Source: Candidatus Desantisbacteria bacterium CG2_30_40_21 (GTDB taxonomy: Bacteria; UBA9089; CG2-30-40-21). Taken from it: a DNA stretch of 8,960 nt. The notes below the pieces were generated by a model. The model had not been told where the DNA came from. It saw nothing but the letters and a program-made list of their open reading frames with translations, and ran no database searches. Made by a program: the position numbers and the translations under genes. The stretch is from NCBI GenBank assembly GCA_001873945.1, contig MNYI01000158.1:1-8960 (forward strand), read 5' to 3'. Positions 7,503 through 8,960 of this stretch are shown in pieces (positions within the stretch are counted from its first letter, which is position 1; each line of letters begins with the position of its first letter).

Positions 7503-8960
7503 GTTTCAATCCTTGTTTTAATGGATTAGGCTCTTCAACCTACCTATCTCCAGGGTCTGCCCTGCTCCAATTGAGTTTCAATCCTTGTTTTAATGGATTA
7601 GGCTCTTCAACGAGAGCCTATGAGAACCCCTATTGTTTTTATATCCTGTTTCAATCCTTGTTTTAATGGATTAGGCTCTTCAACTCCCTGTCTTGAGATT
7701 CCAACTGTTCCAATCGCTGTTGTTTCAATCCTTGTTTTAATGGATTAGGCTCTTCAACCTCATGCCACATCTGGTCTGAAAACTATCTGAGAATAGTTTC
7801 AATCCTTGTTTTAATGGATTAGGCTCTTCAACAACCGTTAGGCAACCAGGCAGACCAATAACCTGTAAAGTTTCAATCCTTGTTTTAATGGATTAGGCTC
7901 TTCAACCTTCGGCTGTGGCTGTCAGCCCATTCGGCTGGTGTAGTTTCAATCCTTGTTTTAATGGATTAGGCTCTTCAACACGGACAGTATAGCAGAGCAA
8001 AAATGAAGTGTCAAGTTTCAATCCTTGTTTTAATGGATTAGGCTCTTCAACCTGTCCCGGACAGTACTCATATCCGCTATGTATATATAGTTTCAATCCT
8101 TGTTTTAATGGATTAGGCTCTTCAACGGGTTAGCGGAGGTATGAAATTTTTTCATAAAGGTAGTTTCAATCCTTGTTTTAATGGATTAGGCTCTTCAACC
8201 TTTTTCTCCCCCTTTTCGTGATTTTCTCAACCTTTAGTTTCAATCCTTGTTTTAATGGATTAGGCTCTTCAACCCCTAAGAACGGTAAGTCTCTTTTTAT
8301 ATCTAATAACTGTTTCAATCCTTGTTTTAATGGATTAGGCTCTTCAACCTGTTTGGTATAGTCCATTCTTAGACTGAAATGATAGTTTCAATCCTTGTTT
8401 TAATGGATTAGGCTCTTCAACCCAGGTAAGACAACATCCTCTTGCCCAAGAGACAAAATGTTTCAATCCTTGTTTTAATGGATTAGGCTCTTCAACAGAT
8501 AATCTATACATACCCTTACCTCTTGTATTTGGGTTTCAATCCTTGTTTTAATGGATTAGGCTCTTCAACCGAGAGTAGCCCTGGAAAACCAAATCTCGAC
8601 TTCTTCGTTTCAATCCTTGTTTTAATGGATTAGGCTCTTCAACCATGGAGGCGATGGAGGTGATGAAGAACGCAGCTCAAGTTTCAATCCTTGTTTTAAT
8701 GGATTAGGCTCTTCAACCGCTAATAATCTCTATTCTTTTGATGCTGGATAGAAGTTTCAATCCTTGTTTTAATGGATTAGGCTCTTCAACCAATGTCAAG
8801 ATGTTCGGAAGAAGGCTTTAAGCGATGTTTCAATCCTTGTTTTAATGGATTAGGCTCTTCAACCAATGTCAAGATGTTCGGAAGAAGGCTTTAAGCGATG
8901 TTTCAATCCTTGTTTTAATGGATTAGGCTCTTCAACCCATCAAAGAAAAGTGTATCAATC
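7503..8960. CRISPR. CRISPR array, 20 identical 37-nt repeats, open at the right edge
   Basis: Repeats start at 7503, 7575, 7648, 7722, 7796, 7870, 7943, 8015, 8090, 8163, 8237, 8312, 8385, 8460, 8533, 8607, 8681, 8754, 8827 and 8900. All 20 read as identical, beginning GTTTCAATCC and ending GGCTCTTCAAC on the plus strand. AATCC and GGATT inside the repeat can form a weak five-base stem with a ten-base loop. Nineteen complete spacers are 35-38 nt; a 20th is cut after 24 nt by the window end. Read on the minus strand the repeat ends in ATTGAAAC, the common 5' handle of type I-A/B/D and III crRNAs, suggesting leftward transcription with the leader beyond the right edge. There is no degenerate repeat at the left end. 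No cas gene is in the window, so the subtype cannot be assigned; spacer and repeat lengths fit type I or III. Confidence 0.97.
8754..8899. repeat. Tandem duplication of one CRISPR repeat-spacer unit
   Basis: The 73-base unit at 8754-8826 is repeated exactly at 8827-8899. The two 36-nt spacers (8791-8826 and 8864-8899) are identical, starting CAATGTCAAG and ending AAGCGAT. Duplication by recombination or replication slippage between repeats is more likely than two identical acquisitions. An assembly artefact is also possible. Confidence 0.9.

Noticed and set aside
7981..8071. Shared CGGACAGTA in spacers 7 and 8 as evidence of related targets
   Set aside because: A nine-base match at different positions in two spacers is too short to mean common origin.
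8127..8162. Ribosome site plus start codon inside spacer 9 (GGAGGTATG)
   Set aside because: Only one base separates the GGAGG from the ATG, too close for normal initiation, and the frame belongs to a spacer, not to a gene here.
7902..8366. Two minus-strand open frames (7902-8096 and 8178-8366) with repeated VEEPNPLKQGLK
   Set aside because: They are translations of CRISPR repeats and spacers. The repeated peptide is simply the repeat read in one frame.

Overview
The window looks like a chromosomal piece of an uncultivated, AT-leaning bacterium rich in small palindromic repeats. The three protein genes are bacterial in type, all lie on the minus strand and have clear Shine-Dalgarno sites. Nothing fixes the taxon. 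The scattered hairpin repeats beside a long CRISPR array suggest a candidate-phylum genome from a metagenome, but that is only an impression.

Layout from left to right: (1) positions 1-344 hold no credible gene, only a cluster of hairpin-forming repeats lying downstream of the leftmost gene. (2) 345-3107 (minus) is a P2A-type, Ca2+-ATPase-like cation pump with all catalytic motifs. It carries a short GC-rich palindromic insert inside its reading frame. (3) 3119-4477 (minus) is a long NfeD-family membrane protease with a ClpP-like Ser/Lys domain. It ends 11 bases before the ATPase start, so the two genes are almost certainly co-transcribed and probably translationally coupled. (4) 4478-4617 is a gap with a perfect 24-bp inverted repeat. 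(5) 4618-7143 (minus) is an uncharacterised radical SAM protein fused to a C-terminal DUF2344-type domain. (6) 7144-7502 is non-coding. It contains a MITE-like element with homologous inverted arms (7182-7359), whose two ends carry outward-facing TTGACA hexamers, followed by an AT-rich stretch. (7) 7503 to the window end is a CRISPR array: 20 identical 37-nt repeats, 19 complete spacers of 35-38 nt and a truncated 20th spacer. It continues beyond the window.

How the parts relate: nfeD and the ATPase form a membrane unit (membrane-protein or lipid-domain quality control plus cation transport). The radical SAM gene is upstream on the same strand but is separated by 140 bases with a strong hairpin, so membership of the same transcript is uncertain. 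No cas gene is present. The array's effector and adaptation genes, if any, must be to the right or elsewhere. The reverse complement of the repeat ends in ATTGAAAC, the usual crRNA 5' handle of type I and III systems, which suggests leftward transcription from a leader beyond the right edge. However, a good promoter-like sequence also points rightward into the array from the left.

I do not see a clear new biological system. The most interesting points are the MITE-like element with promoter-like ends beside the array, the tandemly duplicated repeat-spacer unit, the biased spacer-end bases, the palindrome domesticated inside the ATPase, and the NfeD-ATPase pairing without a stomatin gene.
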